Assembly (NCBI RefSeq): GCF_000802245.2
Contig: NZ_CP021080.1
Coordinates: 1,550,001-1,614,000 of the forward strand
Direction of reading: 5' to 3'
From: Streptomyces pluripotens
GTDB taxonomy: Bacteria > Actinomycetota > Actinomycetes > Streptomycetales > Streptomycetaceae
Length of the DNA: 64,000 bases
The notes below the pieces were generated by a model. It saw nothing but the letters and a program-made list of their open reading frames with translations. It made no database searches and had not been told where the DNA came from. The translations under genes and the position numbers were made by a program. Shown in pieces: positions 50,811-60,350 of the stretch (positions are counted from its first letter, which is position 1; each line of letters begins with the position of its first letter).

Positions 50811-51587
50811 TTACCCCTGGTTGGCCGCGTCGACCATCTGCTTGAGCTTGGCCGGGGTCATCGTCTGGTCCTGGTAGATGTTCTTGCCGTTGAACAGGAC
50901 CGTGGGGGTACCGGTGAAACCGCCGGTCTGAAAGGCCTTCTGCGACTTGTCCACCCAGCCGTTGTGGGTGCCGTCCTCGACGCACTTCCGGAAGGCGGGC
51001 GTGTCCAGACCGTTCACCTTGCCGGCGAGCTCGATCAGCTTGGCATTGCTCGCATAGGTGTCGTCGGTCTCCTTGGGCTGGTTCTCGTACAGCACGTCGT
51101 GGTAGTCGCGGAACTTTCCGGCGTCCTGGGCGCAGGCCGCCGCGTTGGCCGCGCGCAGGGAACCGGTGCCGCCGAGGTTGCCATCGATCAGCCGGACGAA
51201 GTGGTAGTCGACCCTGAGCTTGCCCGCGTCGGCCAATTCATGGAGCGTCGGCCGGTACGCGGTCTCGAAGGCCTGGCAGGCCGGGCACCGGAAGTCCTCC
51301 CAGACGGTGAGCGTCGACTTGGCGCCGTCCTTGCCAACCGGGATCGCGAGGCTGTCCTTGCCCTGTGCGCCGGAGGGTGCCACGACCGGGCCCGCGCTCC
51401 TGCTGCCCTTGTCCTTGCCGGCGTTCGCGGCGACCACGCCGATCACCGCAGCCAGGCCGAGGACACAGACGACGCTCGCGCCCACGATCAGCGTGCGGCG
51501 CCGCTTCTCCGCGGCCTTCTGCTTCTCGCGCTCAACCGCCAGCCGCTCCCGGGCGGTGCGCTTTCCGTCACGGTTCTTCTCGCTCAC
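50811..51587 (-). CDS. membrane-anchored DsbA-like thioredoxin-fold protein
   Basis: The protein has 258 residues from the GTG at 51585-51587. A basic cytoplasmic N-terminus (KNRDGKRTARERLAVEREKQKAAEKRRR) precedes one membrane helix (TLIVGASVVCVLGLAAVIGVVAANAG, about residues 32-57). The outer domain has the redox motif CPAC in TVWEDFRCPACQAFE and the cis-Pro loop GFTGTPTVLFNGKNIY. It should help disulfide formation or reduction outside the membrane. It lies downstream of the trp terminator and upstream of lgt, which starts about 80 bases past its stop. Confidence 0.9.
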   Translation of the reverse strand: MSEKNRDGKRTARERLAVEREKQKAAEKRRRTLIVGASVVCVLGLAAVIGVVAANAGKDKGSRSAGPVVAPSGAQGKDSLAIPVGKDGAKSTLTVWEDFRCPACQAFETAYRPTLHELADAGKLRVDYHFVRLIDGNLGGTGSLRAANAAACAQDAGKFRDYHDVLYENQPKETDDTYASNAKLIELAGKVNGLDTPAFRKCVEDGTHNGWVDKSQKAFQTGGFTGTPTVLFNGKNIYQDQTMTPAKLKQMVDAANQG

Positions 51588-51601
51588 ACCCCCAGAACGA
51601 A

Positions 51602-51628
51602 CCGGGGAGGCACAGCGCGCCTCCCCGG
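51602..51628 (-). terminator. trp operon terminator
   Basis: CCGGGGAGGC (51602-51611) pairs perfectly with GCCTCCCCGG (51619-51628) around a 7-base loop. It lies 56 bases after the trpA stop and before the DsbA-like gene. Confidence 0.75.
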
Positions 51629-51684
51629 CCCGAGGTCCACCCGTTCGAGTGATCGAAGACCACGGCGCGGGCGGTCGCCGGTGC

Positions 51685-52503
51685 TCACACCTGGCGGCGC
51701 ACACCCTTCGCCAGCTCGCCAGCCAGTTCACGGACCGCCTTCACACCGGCGGCGTGATCCGGGGCGTCCAGCATCCGCTTCACGAACGCCGAGCCGACGA
51801 TGACGCCGTCGGCGAAGCCGGCGACCTCTGCGGCCTGGGCAGCGTCGGAGACTCCGAGTCCGACGCAGACGGGCAGCCCGTGGCCGGTGGCGCGGGTACG
51901 CTCGACCAGGTCCTGGGCCTGGGTGCCGACGGACTCGCGCGTGCCGGTGACGCCCATCAGCGAGGCCGCGTAGACGAAGCCGGAACCGACCGCCGTGATC
52001 CGGGCGAGCCGCTCGTCCTTGCTGCTGGGTGCCACGACGAAGATCGTCGCGAGGCCGTGCTTCTCGGCGTGCTCACGCCACAGGTCCGATTCCTGGACCG
52101 GCAGGTCGGGCAGGATGCAGCCCGCACCGCCCGCATCGGCCAGTTCGGCGGTGAAGCGCTCGACGCCGTAGCGGTCGATGGGGTTCCAGTACGTCATGAC
52201 GAGTACGGGCTTGCCGGTGGCCCGGTGGGCCTCCCGGACCGTCCGCATCACGTCCGCGATCCGCACACCACCGCGCAGGGCGATGTCGTCGGCGGTCTGG
52301 ATGACCGGCCCGTCGAGGACCGGGTCGCTGTGCGGCAGACCCACCTCGACGACATCGGCGCCGCCGTCGAAGACGGCCCTAATCGCGTCGATGGCGCCGT
52401 CCACGGTCGGGAAGCCGGCGGGGAGATAGGCGATGAGCGCGGACCGACCCTCAGCCTTGGCGCTGGCGAGGGTGTCCGACAGCAACTGCACGTTCCCGGT
52501 CAC
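51685..52503 (-). CDS. trpA: tryptophan synthase alpha subunit
   Basis: The protein has 272 residues. [54 protein letters not shown] contains the catalytic Glu, and [11 protein letters not shown] the catalytic Asp loop. [12 protein letters not shown] and [33 protein letters not shown] complete the TIM barrel. It cleaves indole-3-glycerol phosphate to indole, which passes to TrpB. It starts inside the trpB stop (4-base overlap). Confidence 0.97.
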   Translation of the reverse strand: MTGNVQLLSDTLASAKAEGRSALIAYLPAGFPTVDGAIDAIRAVFDGGADVVEVGLPHSDPVLDGPVIQTADDIALRGGVRIADVMRTVREAHRATGKPVLVMTYWNPIDRYGVERFTAELADAGGAGCILPDLPVQESDLWREHAEKHGLATIFVVAPSSKDERLARITAVGSGFVYAASLMGVTGTRESVGTQAQDLVERTRATGHGLPVCVGLGVSDAAQAAEVAGFADGVIVGSAFVKRMLDAPDHAAGVKAVRELAGELAKGVRRQV

Positions 52504-53783
52504 TTGGCGTCCCCCTCGATCTCGGCGGTGTCGGCTTCGTCGGCGGCCACCTCGGCGTCGGTGTCGTAGAGACCGAAGTACCGGGCGGCGGTGTCCATGT
52601 CCTTGTCGCCGCGTCCGGAGAGGTTGACGACGATCAGCCCGTCCTCGCCCAGCTCCTTGCCGACCTCCAGGGCACCGGCCAGGGCGTGCGCGCTCTCGAT
52701 GGCCGGGATGATGCCCTCGGTGCGCGACAGCAGGCGCAGGGCCTGCATGGCGGCGTCGTCGGTGACCGCGCGGTACTCGCCGCGGCCGGAGTCCTTCAGA
52801 TAGGAGTGCTCGGGGCCGATGCCCGGGTAGTCCAGACCGGCCGAAATCGAGTACGGCTCGGTGATCTGGCCCTCCTCGTCCTGCAGGACGTACGACCGGG
52901 AGCCGTGCAGGATGCCGGGCTCGCCCGCGGTCAGGGTGGCCGCGTGCTCACCCGTCTCCACCCCGTGTCCGGCGGGCTCGCAGCCGATCAGGCGGACGTC
53001 CTCGTCGGGGATGAAGGCGTGGAAGAGGCCGATGGCGTTCGATCCGCCGCCGACGCAGGCGATGGCGGCGTCGGGAAGGCGTCCGGTGCGCTCCAGCAGC
53101 TGGCGGCGCGCCTCGACTCCGATGACCCGGTGGAAGTCACGGACCATGGCTGGGAAAGGGTGGGGTCCGGCTACGGTGCCGAACAGGTAGTGGGTGCGGT
53201 CGACATTCGCGACCCAGTCGCGGAACGCCTCGTTGATGGCGTCCTTGAGGGTGCGGCTGCCTGACTTGACGGCCACCACCTCGGCGCCGAGCATGCGCAT
53301 GCGGGCCACGTTGAGGGCCTGGCGCCGGGTGTCGACCTCGCCCATGTAGATGGTGCAGTCGAGGCCGAAGAGCGCGCAGGCAGTGGCCGTGGCAACGCCG
53401 TGCTGGCCGGCACCGGTCTCCGCGATGACGCGGCTCTTGCCCATGCGCTGGGTGAGCAGGGCCTGGCCGAGCACATTGTTGATCTTGTGGGAGCCGGTGT
53501 GGTTGAGGTCCTCGCGCTTGAGGAACACCCGGGCGCCGCCGGCGTGCGCGGCGAATCTGGGCACCTCGGTCAGCGCGCTGGGCCGGCCGGTGTAGTTCAC
53601 CAGCAGGTCGTCGAGCGCGCGGGCGAACTCCGGGTCGGCCTTGGCCTTCTCGTACTCGACGGCGACCTCGTCAACGGCGGCGACGAGGGCCTCCGGGATG
53701 AACTTGCCGCCGAACGCGCCGAAGTAGCCCTCGGCGGTGGGCACCCGACCCTCGGGGTCGGGGATGAAGAACTGGCTGGGCAT
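52500..53783 (-). CDS. trpB: tryptophan synthase beta subunit
   Basis: The protein has 427 residues from the ATG at 53781-53783. [22 protein letters not shown] carries the PLP lysine. [31 protein letters not shown] and [18 protein letters not shown] bind the phosphate. It condenses indole with serine to tryptophan in complex with TrpA. Upstream, between trpM and trpB, lie a hairpin and a Streptomyces-type intergenic repeat, so this junction may be regulated or simply invaded by a repeat. Confidence 0.97.
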   Translation of the reverse strand: MPSQFFIPDPEGRVPTAEGYFGAFGGKFIPEALVAAVDEVAVEYEKAKADPEFARALDDLLVNYTGRPSALTEVPRFAAHAGGARVFLKREDLNHTGSHKINNVLGQALLTQRMGKSRVIAETGAGQHGVATATACALFGLDCTIYMGEVDTRRQALNVARMRMLGAEVVAVKSGSRTLKDAINEAFRDWVANVDRTHYLFGTVAGPHPFPAMVRDFHRVIGVEARRQLLERTGRLPDAAIACVGGGSNAIGLFHAFIPDEDVRLIGCEPAGHGVETGEHAATLTAGEPGILHGSRSYVLQDEEGQITEPYSISAGLDYPGIGPEHSYLKDSGRGEYRAVTDDAAMQALRLLSRTEGIIPAIESAHALAGALEVGKELGEDGLIVVNLSGRGDKDMDTAARYFGLYDTDAEVAADEADTAEIEGDAK

Positions 53784-53842
53784 GCAAAACCTCACGGTGA
53801 GTGTGCGAGTAGACACTGATCGCCGTGGGGGCGGGAGTGCGT

Positions 53843-53962
53843 CAGCCGGCCGCCGGCCTTCTGCGGCTGGCTGGGTGACTGTGACAAGCCACGTGTTAGC
53901 CGGTGACGGCCACGCGGCGGAGCCGCGTGCGTCGGAACAGCCCCGCGCCCCTACAGGGGCGC
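53843..53962 (-). repeat. Streptomyces intergenic repeat with hairpins between trpB and trpM
   Basis: GCGCCCCT-AC-AGGGGCGC (53945-53962) and, beside it on the minus strand, GGGGCTGTTCCGACGCACGCGGCTCCGCCGCG-type sequence form the palindromic cassette often met between Streptomyces genes. A further stem, CAGCCGGCCGC (53843-53853) with GCGGCTGGCTG (53863-53873), ends it. The trpM frame runs into this cassette, so its last 25 or so residues are encoded by the repeat. Confidence 0.5.
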
Positions 53963-54123
53963 TGCCATCGCCGTCCGTTGACCTGTCCGGGTTCGTCACC
54001 GATGACGTACCTGACCCTGCGACCGTGTACCCGGCGGGCGGGCGCGCGGCAGCCACGGGGGCGGCAACCACGCGCGAGGCGGGCGTGCCGGTCGGTGGCC
54101 GTCGGGGTGATCGCAGGCGTCAT
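53896..54123 (-). CDS. trpM: TrpM (TrpX) small tryptophan operon protein
   Basis: The protein has 75 residues from the ATG at 54121-54123. The core, [38 protein letters not shown], is the basic, Cys-containing sequence of the small protein found between trpC and trpB in Streptomyces (trpX/trpM of S. coelicolor). It has been described as a modulator of tryptophan production; the mechanism is not known to me. The normal protein ends near RW after VNG. Here the frame reads on through a repeat, adding about 25 residues. Confidence 0.75.
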   Translation of the reverse strand: MTPAITPTATDRHARLARGCRPRGCRAPARRVHGRRVRYVIGDEPGQVNGRRWQRPCRGAGLFRRTRLRRVAVTG

Positions 54124-54145
54124 CGGAGCCAACCCTACCGGCTGG

Positions 54146-54955
54146 TCAGCCCCTGCCGTGCCGCAGCGCGGGGTGTTCGCCCGCGGCCACCAGGTCGGAG
54201 ACGGCGGCCTTCGGGTCGCGCCCGGTGACCAGGGACTCGCCGACCAGGACCGCGTCGGCACCAGCGTTGGCATAGGCGATCAGGTCGTGCGGTCCGCGCA
54301 CTCCGGACTCGGCGACCTTCACGATGTCCTCCGGGATCTCCGGGGCGACCCTCTCGAACGTGCCGCGGTCGACCTCCAGCGTCTTCAGGTTGCGGGCGTT
54401 GACACCGATGACCCGGGCACCCGCGTCCACGGCCCGCTCGGCCTCGTCCTCGTCGTGCACCTCGACGAGGGGGGTGAGCCCGATGGAGACGGCCCGCTCG
54501 ATCAGTGACTCCAGGGCCGGCTGTTCGAGGGCGGCGACGATCAGCAGCGCAAGGTCGGCGCCGTACGCCCGGGCCTCCCACAGCTGGTAGGAGGTGACGA
54601 TGAAGTCCTTGCGCAGGACCGGGACGTCCACGCGCGCGCGGACGGCCTCCAGGTCGGCGAGGGAGCCGCCGAAGCGACGCTGTTCGGTGAGGACGGAGAT
54701 GACGGCCGCACCGCCGGCCTCGTAATCCGCGGCGAGCCCGGCCGGGTCGGCGATCGCGGCCAGTGCGCCCTTGGAGGGGCTGGAGCGCTTGACCTCGCAG
54801 ATCACCTTGACGCCGTCGCCCTTGAGCGCGGCCACCCCGTCCTTGGCGGCGGGGGCCTTGGCCGCGCGCTCCTTGAGCTCGTCGAGGCTGACGCGCGCCT
54901 GCCGCTCCACGAGGTCGGCCCGGACTCCGTCGATGATCTCGTCGAGCACACTCAC
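54146..54955 (-). CDS. trpC: indole-3-glycerol phosphate synthase
   Basis: The protein has 269 residues. [15 protein letters not shown] with the catalytic Lys, [60 protein letters not shown], and [15 protein letters not shown], then [12 protein letters not shown], are the TrpC fingerprint. It is a single-domain enzyme without a fused TrpF, whose job PriA (62.7 kb) should fill. It heads trpC-trpM-trpB-trpA; the stop lies 22 bases before trpM. Confidence 0.97.
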   Translation of the reverse strand: MSVLDEIIDGVRADLVERQARVSLDELKERAAKAPAAKDGVAALKGDGVKVICEVKRSSPSKGALAAIADPAGLAADYEAGGAAVISVLTEQRRFGGSLADLEAVRARVDVPVLRKDFIVTSYQLWEARAYGADLALLIVAALEQPALESLIERAVSIGLTPLVEVHDEDEAERAVDAGARVIGVNARNLKTLEVDRGTFERVAPEIPEDIVKVAESGVRGPHDLIAYANAGADAVLVGESLVTGRDPKAAVSDLVAAGEHPALRHGRG

Positions 54956-55090
54956 GCGAGCGGCCCCCTTCCAGACGGTGGTTCCTTCAGGTTCTGAAAA
55001 CCCGTGGTCACTGCGATGGTATCCGGAGCACCGCGGCCACCTCGCATCCGGTGGACGGCGGTCCCACCACCTGGACGACCCACCGGCCGG

Positions 55091-55561
55091 TCACGGACGC
55101 AGCCAACCGCCGAACGGCAGGTTGCGAACAACGGTGAAGACCAGCAGCAACGTGCTCACCACCCACAGCTGTGCCGGTCCAAGGTCGAGGCGGACCGGTC
55201 TCCCGCGCACGGTGCGGACCACCCAGACGGTCCAGAGCACGGCGAAGACCAGGTACCCGGCCACGCCCGGCGCGTTGTCCCGCAGAGCGGCGAGAAAGTC
55301 GCCGTGGATGAAGGCGTGCGCGCTACGCAGTCCACCGCAGCCGGGGCAGTACAGACCGGTGAGCTGGTACAGGGGGCAGACCGGGTAGTGGCCGGGCTCG
55401 CCCGGGTCGACGGTGCCGACCCAGGCGAAGGCCCCGGCTACGACCGCGAACAACCCGACCGGGACGGCGAGCCGCCGCCAGACGGGGGCGGACGAGACGA
55501 TCTGCGCGACCGGGGCCGGGGCCAGGTCGGTGGGGCGGTCTGCGGTCACGTTGGCGGTCAC
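55091..55561 (-). CDS. DUF2752 membrane protein
   Basis: The protein has 156 residues from a GTG at 55559-55561 (a second at 55547-55549 is possible). CPLYQLTGLYCPGCGGLRSAHAFIHGDFLAALRDNAPG is the DUF2752 signature, the CPGCG cysteines perhaps binding metal. Hydrophobic segments lie around residues 38-52, 105-125 and 135-150. The function is unknown. It is regularly found in the trp region of Streptomyces, between trpC and the next small membrane gene. Confidence 0.82.
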   Translation of the reverse strand: MTANVTADRPTDLAPAPVAQIVSSAPVWRRLAVPVGLFAVVAGAFAWVGTVDPGEPGHYPVCPLYQLTGLYCPGCGGLRSAHAFIHGDFLAALRDNAPGVAGYLVFAVLWTVWVVRTVRGRPVRLDLGPAQLWVVSTLLLVFTVVRNLPFGGWLRP

Positions 55562-55727
55562 GTCCGCATTCTGCCGCGCCCGCCCGGCAGGCGCGCGCGG
55601 AGTGACCCGCACGGGCAGGTGGAGCAGTACGTCTGCCGCCCGGCACGCGCGCGCAGTGGCCAGGACGGAACGGGGCCGCCCCCTCCGGTCTTGCGTGGTG
55701 TGCACCGCAACGGGCGGCCCGGACAGG

Positions 55728-55771
55728 GCGAGGGGCGGTCGGCACCCGCCAAGGTGCCGGCCGCCCCTCGC
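55728..55771 (-). terminator. terminator after the HGxxPAAW gene
   Basis: GCGAGGGGCGGTCGGCACC (55728-55746) pairs with GGTGCCGGCCGCCCCTCGC (55753-55771) in 18 of 19 positions with a 6-base loop, 18 bases past the stop. Confidence 0.85.
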
Positions 55772-55788
55772 CGGGAAGCCGTGGGGGC

Positions 55789-56043
55789 TCAGCCCTTGAC
55801 GCCGGCCGGCTCGCGGGTCGCCACGGGCGTGCTCTGGACGGCGTAGGTCTGCTTCGGCTGGCCGAGGCCCATGGCACGCATGATGCCGCCGACGACGGGG
55901 CTGAGGAGCACGAGCGCCATGCCGGCCCAGAAGCCGGCCGGCTGGGCCATGACCATGAAGGCGCCCGCGACGCAGAAACCGATGAAGGCGATGATGACGC
56001 CGGTCCAGGCGGCCGGGGTGTGACCGTGGCTGCTGCCCGCCAT
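55789..56043 (-). CDS. HGxxPAAW family small membrane protein
   Basis: The protein has 84 residues. SSHGHTPAAWTGVIIAFIGFCVAGAFMVMAQPAGFWAGMALVLLSPVVGGIMRAMGLG shows the HGxxPAAW motif at residues 6-13 and two membrane helices with a short turn. The function is unknown. The family is characteristic of the actinomycete trp region, between trpE and trpC. A strong terminator follows, so it is transcribed separately from the DUF2752 gene. Confidence 0.88.
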   Translation of the reverse strand: MAGSSHGHTPAAWTGVIIAFIGFCVAGAFMVMAQPAGFWAGMALVLLSPVVGGIMRAMGLGQPKQTYAVQSTPVATREPAGVKG

Positions 56044-56183
56044 GACTTGCTCCTCGTTGCTGTGTACGTGTCGAAGTACGTGTCCGTACGGTTCCGAGCC
56101 CGCCCGTCACTGCCCGAGCCGGTCGCTCGTCGACCATTGTCCCGTACGCGCGCCGCTGCCGGACGCGGGGGTGGCGTCTGTTT

Positions 56184-56219
56184 CACCACACCCACCCGCG
56201 GGCGCGGGTGGGTGTGGTG
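56184..56219 (-). terminator. terminator after the TIGR02234 gene
   Basis: CACCACACCCACCCGCG (56184-56200) and CGCGGGTGGGTGTGGTG (56203-56219) are perfect complements. The very long stem starts 11 bases past the stop at 56231. Confidence 0.9.
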
Positions 56220-56230
56220 AGCAGCCGGGT

Positions 56231-56869
56231 TCAGGCCCCCGTGGGGTCCTCGCCGCGGTCCAGGGCCTTCCAGATCTCCTCGGGCCGTTCCGGGTCGACC
56301 GGCCGGGCCGTACGCCGCGGGCGGCTGGTGCCGCGCTCATAGCGTCCGGACATGGCGGGCCACCGGGCGCCGTAGCGCAGGGCGAGCAGGCCGGCGAGCA
56401 GGATCAGGACGCCGCCGGCGGCCGCGACGTAGGGCCAGCCGGTGTGGGTGAGCGCGCCGACCGCGGCGGAACTGTCACCACTGGCCTGGGCGGCCTTGTC
56501 GTCCAGCACGGAACCGTCGGAAGCGGCCACGAGGGCGGAGGCGGTGATTCCGGCGCCGGAGAGTGCGAGCAGAAAGGCGACCACGAGGCGGCCGGCCTTG
56601 CGGACGGCGAAGACGGCGACGAGCGCGGCGAGGCCCACTATGGCGAGGGCTGCCGGGACGCCCGTGACGTCACTGCCCTTCGCGGTCAGCGGGAACGCGC
56701 CGCCGGCCACCGTCGCGGAGCCTTCCGCCCAGCGCTGCCGGCTGGCGAGCAGTGTCACGGCCGCGCCGAGCGCACCGCACAGGAGGGCCACGGCGAGGCT
56801 CCGCCGGCCGGACCGACTGGGCGCGGCGGCTTCGGAACGGGGGTGAGGTACAGCAGTCACGTACTCCAC
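56231..56869 (-). CDS. trp region conserved membrane protein (TIGR02234 type)
   Basis: The protein has 212 residues with four hydrophobic segments (about 24-42, 72-90, 95-115, 145-165). SRQRWAEGSATVAGGAFPLTAKGSDVTG and SALVAASDGSVLDDKAAQ are typical of the family named trp-region conserved hypothetical membrane protein. The C-terminus is hydrophilic (SRPRRTARPVDPERPEEIWKALDRGEDPTGA). The function is unknown. In other Streptomyces it follows trpE directly; here a secreted peptidase gene lies between. Confidence 0.85.
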   Translation of the reverse strand: MEYVTAVPHPRSEAAAPSRSGRRSLAVALLCGALGAAVTLLASRQRWAEGSATVAGGAFPLTAKGSDVTGVPAALAIVGLAALVAVFAVRKAGRLVVAFLLALSGAGITASALVAASDGSVLDDKAAQASGDSSAAVGALTHTGWPYVAAAGGVLILLAGLLALRYGARWPAMSGRYERGTSRPRRTARPVDPERPEEIWKALDRGEDPTGA

Positions 56870-57128
56870 TATCGCCTGAACCCCGGGCGGATCGTCACCC
56901 AGGGTCTGTCAACCCATGGTCGCGTCGACTTTGCCCCATGGCAGCCCCAGGAAACGGACACGTACTGCCCCGGAAAGGCAAAGCAACGTTTCTGCTTCAA
57001 CCTCCATCTTGTTGTCGTGCTCAAGACATACGTAGGTTCTGCGCGGCCCCGGCGCACACCCCGCGCCACGGGTCGTACGGCGCACCCCCCACACCTCTCC
57101 CGGTACACCCACCTCGCGGAGGATCACG

Positions 57129-58346
57129 TTGCGCAGAACCATTTCCCTCACGGCCGTGGCCGCCCTCGCCACGGCAGCCCTCGCCCTGGCCGCCCCCGTC
57201 GGCCAGGCCGCCCAGGCCACCTCCCCGGCACGTGGCGTCTCCGTCGCCCACGCCTGTGCGCTCCCGACGGAGAAGGGCGTCATGGCCTGTAACGCCCTCC
57301 AGGTCACCGCGGGCACCCCGAAGTCGGCACTCGCCGAAACCCACCTGACGGCCGCCGCCACTCCTTCCGGCTACGGCCCGGCCTCGCTGCAGGCGGCGTA
57401 CAACCTGCCCTCCGCGAACGGCGGTTCGGGCCAGACCGTGGCGATCGTCGACGCCTACGACGACCCGAACGCCGAGTCCGACCTCGCGGTCTACCGCTCC
57501 CAGTACGGTCTGCCTGCCTGCACCACGGCAAGCGGCTGCTTCCAGAAGGTGGACCAGAACGGCGGCACCCACTACCCGCACGGCAACTCCGGCTGGGCGG
57601 AAGAGATCTCGCTCGACCTCGACATGGTCAGCGCGGCCTGCCCCAACTGTCGGATCCTGCTGGTGGAGGCCAAGACCGCGTCCATGACCAACCTCGGCAC
57701 GGCCGTCAACACGGCGGTCGCACGGGGCGCGAAGTTCGTCTCCAACAGCTACGGCGGCTCCGAGTCCTCCAGTGACGCGACGTACGACTCCACGTACTTC
57801 AACCACCCCGGCGTCGCCATCACCGTCTCCTCCGGCGACAACGGCTACGGCACCGAATACCCGGCGTCCTCCAGGTACGTAACGGCGGTGGGCGGTACGT
57901 CCCTGAACACCGCGTCGAACTCCCGGGGCTGGACCGACACGGTGTGGAGCGGGGCGGGCTCGGGCTGCTCCACGTACGACGCCAAGCCCGCCTGGCAGTC
58001 CGACGGCGGCTGTGCCCACCGCACAGTCGCCGACGTCTCGGCGGTCGCCGACCCGAACACCGGGGTCGCGGTCTACGACACCTACCGGCAGGCCACCGGC
58101 TGGATGGTCTTCGGCGGCACCAGCGCATCCTCCCCGCTGATCGCGGCGGTCTACGCACTGGGCGGCGCCCCGTCCTCCGGCTCCTACCCGGCGTCCTTCC
58201 CGTACGCGCACACCTCGGCGCTCTACGACGTCACCAGCGGCTCCAACGGCAGCTGCGGCGGATCGTACCTGTGCACCGGCACCACCGGGTACGACGGGCC
58301 CTCCGGGCTCGGCGTCCCGAACGGCACCGCCGCGTTCACCGGCTGA
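57129..58346 (+). CDS. secreted S53-family (sedolisin-type) serine peptidase
   Basis: The protein has 405 residues from a TTG at 57129, fixed by GGAGG 6 bases upstream and the signal peptide that follows (RRTISLTAVAALATAALALAAPVGQAAQA). Sedolisin features: the catalytic Glu and Asp in WAEEISLDLDMVSA, the oxyanion Asp in VSSGDNGYG and the catalytic Ser in FGGTSASSPLIAAVYAL. The prodomain is much shorter than in classical S53 enzymes. It probably digests external protein. It is inserted, in the opposite direction, between the TIGR02234 gene and trpE, and its stop is 6 bases from the trpE stop. Confidence 0.85.
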   Translation: MRRTISLTAVAALATAALALAAPVGQAAQATSPARGVSVAHACALPTEKGVMACNALQVTAGTPKSALAETHLTAAATPSGYGPASLQAAYNLPSANGGSGQTVAIVDAYDDPNAESDLAVYRSQYGLPACTTASGCFQKVDQNGGTHYPHGNSGWAEEISLDLDMVSAACPNCRILLVEAKTASMTNLGTAVNTAVARGAKFVSNSYGGSESSSDATYDSTYFNHPGVAITVSSGDNGYGTEYPASSRYVTAVGGTSLNTASNSRGWTDTVWSGAGSGCSTYDAKPAWQSDGGCAHRTVADVSAVADPNTGVAVYDTYRQATGWMVFGGTSASSPLIAAVYALGGAPSSGSYPASFPYAHTSALYDVTSGSNGSCGGSYLCTGTTGYDGPSGLGVPNGTAAFTG

Positions 58347-58352
58347 ACGGCT

Positions 58353-59840
58353 CTATGAGCTGAGTCGGTTGGCGGTGTGCACCGCGCGGAGGACCGCCGC
58401 CGCCTTGTTGCGGCACTCCTGGTCCTCCGCCACCGGGTCGGAGTCGGCGACGATGCCGGCTCCGGCCTGCACATACGCCGTGCCGTCCCGCAGCAGCGCG
58501 GTGCGGATGGCGATGGCCGTGTCGGAGTCGCCGGCGAAGTCCAGATAACCGACGCAGCCGCCGTACAACCCGCGCCGGGACGGTTCGAGTTCGTCGATGA
58601 TCTGCATCGCGCGCGGCTTGGGAGCTCCGGAGAGGGTGCCCGCCGGGAAGCAGGCGGTCAGCACGTCGAAGGCGGTACGGCCCTGCGCCACTTTGCCGGT
58701 GACCGTCGAGACGATGTGCATCACGTGCGAGTAGCGCTCGATGGACATGAAGTCGACCACCTCGACCGAGCCGGGCTCACAGACCCGGCCCAGGTCGTTA
58801 CGACCGAGGTCCACCAGCATCAGGTGCTCGGCACGCTCCTTGGGATCGGCCAGCAGTTCGTCGGCGAGAGCCTGGTCCTCCTGCGGCGTGCTCCCCCGGT
58901 GCCGGGTACCGGCGATGGGGTGGACCATCGCGCGCCCGTCCTCGACCTTGACCAGAGCCTCCGGGGACGAGCCGACGACGTCGAACCCGTCGAAGCGGAA
59001 GAGGTACATGTACGGCGAGGGATTGGTGGCCCTGAGGACACGGTAGACATCCAGCGCGCTCGCCGTGCACGGGGTCTCGAAACGCTGGGAGGGCACGACC
59101 TGGAAGGCCTCGCCCGCGCGGATGCGTTCCTTGATGTCCTCGACGGCCTCCCGGAAGTCAGCACCGCCCCACCGCGCGGTGTACTCGGGCAGCTCGGAGG
59201 GCGGCAGGACGGCCGGGGGCTGGGCCACCGCGCGGGTGAGGTCGGCCTCCATCGCGTCCAGGCGGGCCACCGCGTCGGCATAGGCATCGTCCACACCCGT
59301 GTCGAGGTCGTTGTGGTTGATCGCGTTGGCGATCAACAGGACCGACCCCTCCCAGTGGTCCATCACGGCGAGGTCGCTGGTCAGTAGCATGGTCAGCTCG
59401 GGCAACCGCAGGTCATCGCGCTCGCCGGGGCCGATCTTCTCCAGACGGCGGACGATGTCGTAGCCGAGGTAGCCGACCATGCCGCCGGTGAAGGGCGGCA
59501 GGCCCTCCTGGTGCGGAGTGTGCAGGGCCTGGATCGTGGCGCGCAGCGCCACCAGCGGGTCGCCGTCAGCCGGGACGCCGACGGGCGGGGTACCGAGCCA
59601 GTGGGCCTGTCCGTCGCGCGTGGTGAGGGTGGCGGAGCTGCGGACGCCCACGAAGGAGTACCGGGACCATTGGTATGCGGCACGGCCGTTCTCCGCGGAC
59701 TCCAGCAGGAAGGTGCCGGGACGCCCGGCGGCCAGCTTGCGGTAGAGCGCGACCGGGGTGTCACCGTCGGCGAGGAGCTTGCGGGTGACCGGGATGACGC
59801 GCCGATCGGTGGCCAGCTTGCGGAAGGTCTCAAGGTCCAT
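58353..59840 (-). CDS. trpE: anthranilate synthase component I
   Basis: The protein has 495 residues from the ATG at 59838-59840. The feedback site appears as [24 protein letters not shown]. The C-terminal chorismate-binding domain holds [52 protein letters not shown] and [28 protein letters not shown]. It converts chorismate and glutamine to anthranilate, with TrpG encoded elsewhere. It starts 11 bases after hisI on the same strand, so hisI and trpE are probably co-transcribed. I see no Trp-rich leader. Confidence 0.96.
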   Translation of the reverse strand: MDLETFRKLATDRRVIPVTRKLLADGDTPVALYRKLAAGRPGTFLLESAENGRAAYQWSRYSFVGVRSSATLTTRDGQAHWLGTPPVGVPADGDPLVALRATIQALHTPHQEGLPPFTGGMVGYLGYDIVRRLEKIGPGERDDLRLPELTMLLTSDLAVMDHWEGSVLLIANAINHNDLDTGVDDAYADAVARLDAMEADLTRAVAQPPAVLPPSELPEYTARWGGADFREAVEDIKERIRAGEAFQVVPSQRFETPCTASALDVYRVLRATNPSPYMYLFRFDGFDVVGSSPEALVKVEDGRAMVHPIAGTRHRGSTPQEDQALADELLADPKERAEHLMLVDLGRNDLGRVCEPGSVEVVDFMSIERYSHVMHIVSTVTGKVAQGRTAFDVLTACFPAGTLSGAPKPRAMQIIDELEPSRRGLYGGCVGYLDFAGDSDTAIAIRTALLRDGTAYVQAGAGIVADSDPVAEDQECRNKAAAVLRAVHTANRLSS

Positions 59841-59851
59841 GGAGGCAGACC

Positions 59852-60268
59852 CTACTGATCCGGGTTTTCCGAGTGCTCCTGACGGGCGCCCACGTCGGTG
59901 CCGTTCAGGAGCACGTCCTCGTCGAAACACGTGCGCGCACCGGTGTGGCAGGCGGCACCCACCTGGTCGACCCGGACCAACACCGTGTCGGCGTCGCAGT
60001 CCAGCGCGACCGACTTCACCCGCTGCACGTGGCCGGAAGTGTCACCCTTGACCCAGTACTCCTGGCGGCTGCGCGACCAGTAGGTGCAGCGGCCCGTGGT
60101 CAGCGTGCGGTGCAGCGCCTCGTCGTCCATCCAGCCGAGCATGAGCACCTCGCCGGTGTCGTACTGCTGGGCGATCGCGGGGAGGAGCCCGTCCGCGCTG
60201 CGCTTAAGGCGCGCGGCGATCTCCGGTGCGAGGCTACTGGGCCGGGGCGTACCGGTCGTGCTGGTCAT
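59852..60268 (-). CDS. hisI: phosphoribosyl-AMP cyclohydrolase
   Basis: The protein has 138 residues from the ATG at 60266-60268. [52 protein letters not shown] and [26 protein letters not shown] hold the conserved zinc (Cys) and magnesium (Asp) ligands. It is the stand-alone HisI of actinomycetes, without fused HisE. It opens the purine ring of PR-AMP in histidine synthesis. The downstream partner is trpE, linking the two amino acid pathways transcriptionally. Confidence 0.96.
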   Translation of the reverse strand: MTSTTGTPRPSSLAPEIAARLKRSADGLLPAIAQQYDTGEVLMLGWMDDEALHRTLTTGRCTYWSRSRQEYWVKGDTSGHVQRVKSVALDCDADTVLVRVDQVGAACHTGARTCFDEDVLLNGTDVGARQEHSENPDQ

Positions 60269-60350
60269 GGGTGCCATTGTGCCGCGCCGCACCTGCGGTG
60301 CGGGGGCGCGTCCACTGGGCGGACCCGTTACCCGGTCGTAGGCTGGCTCC

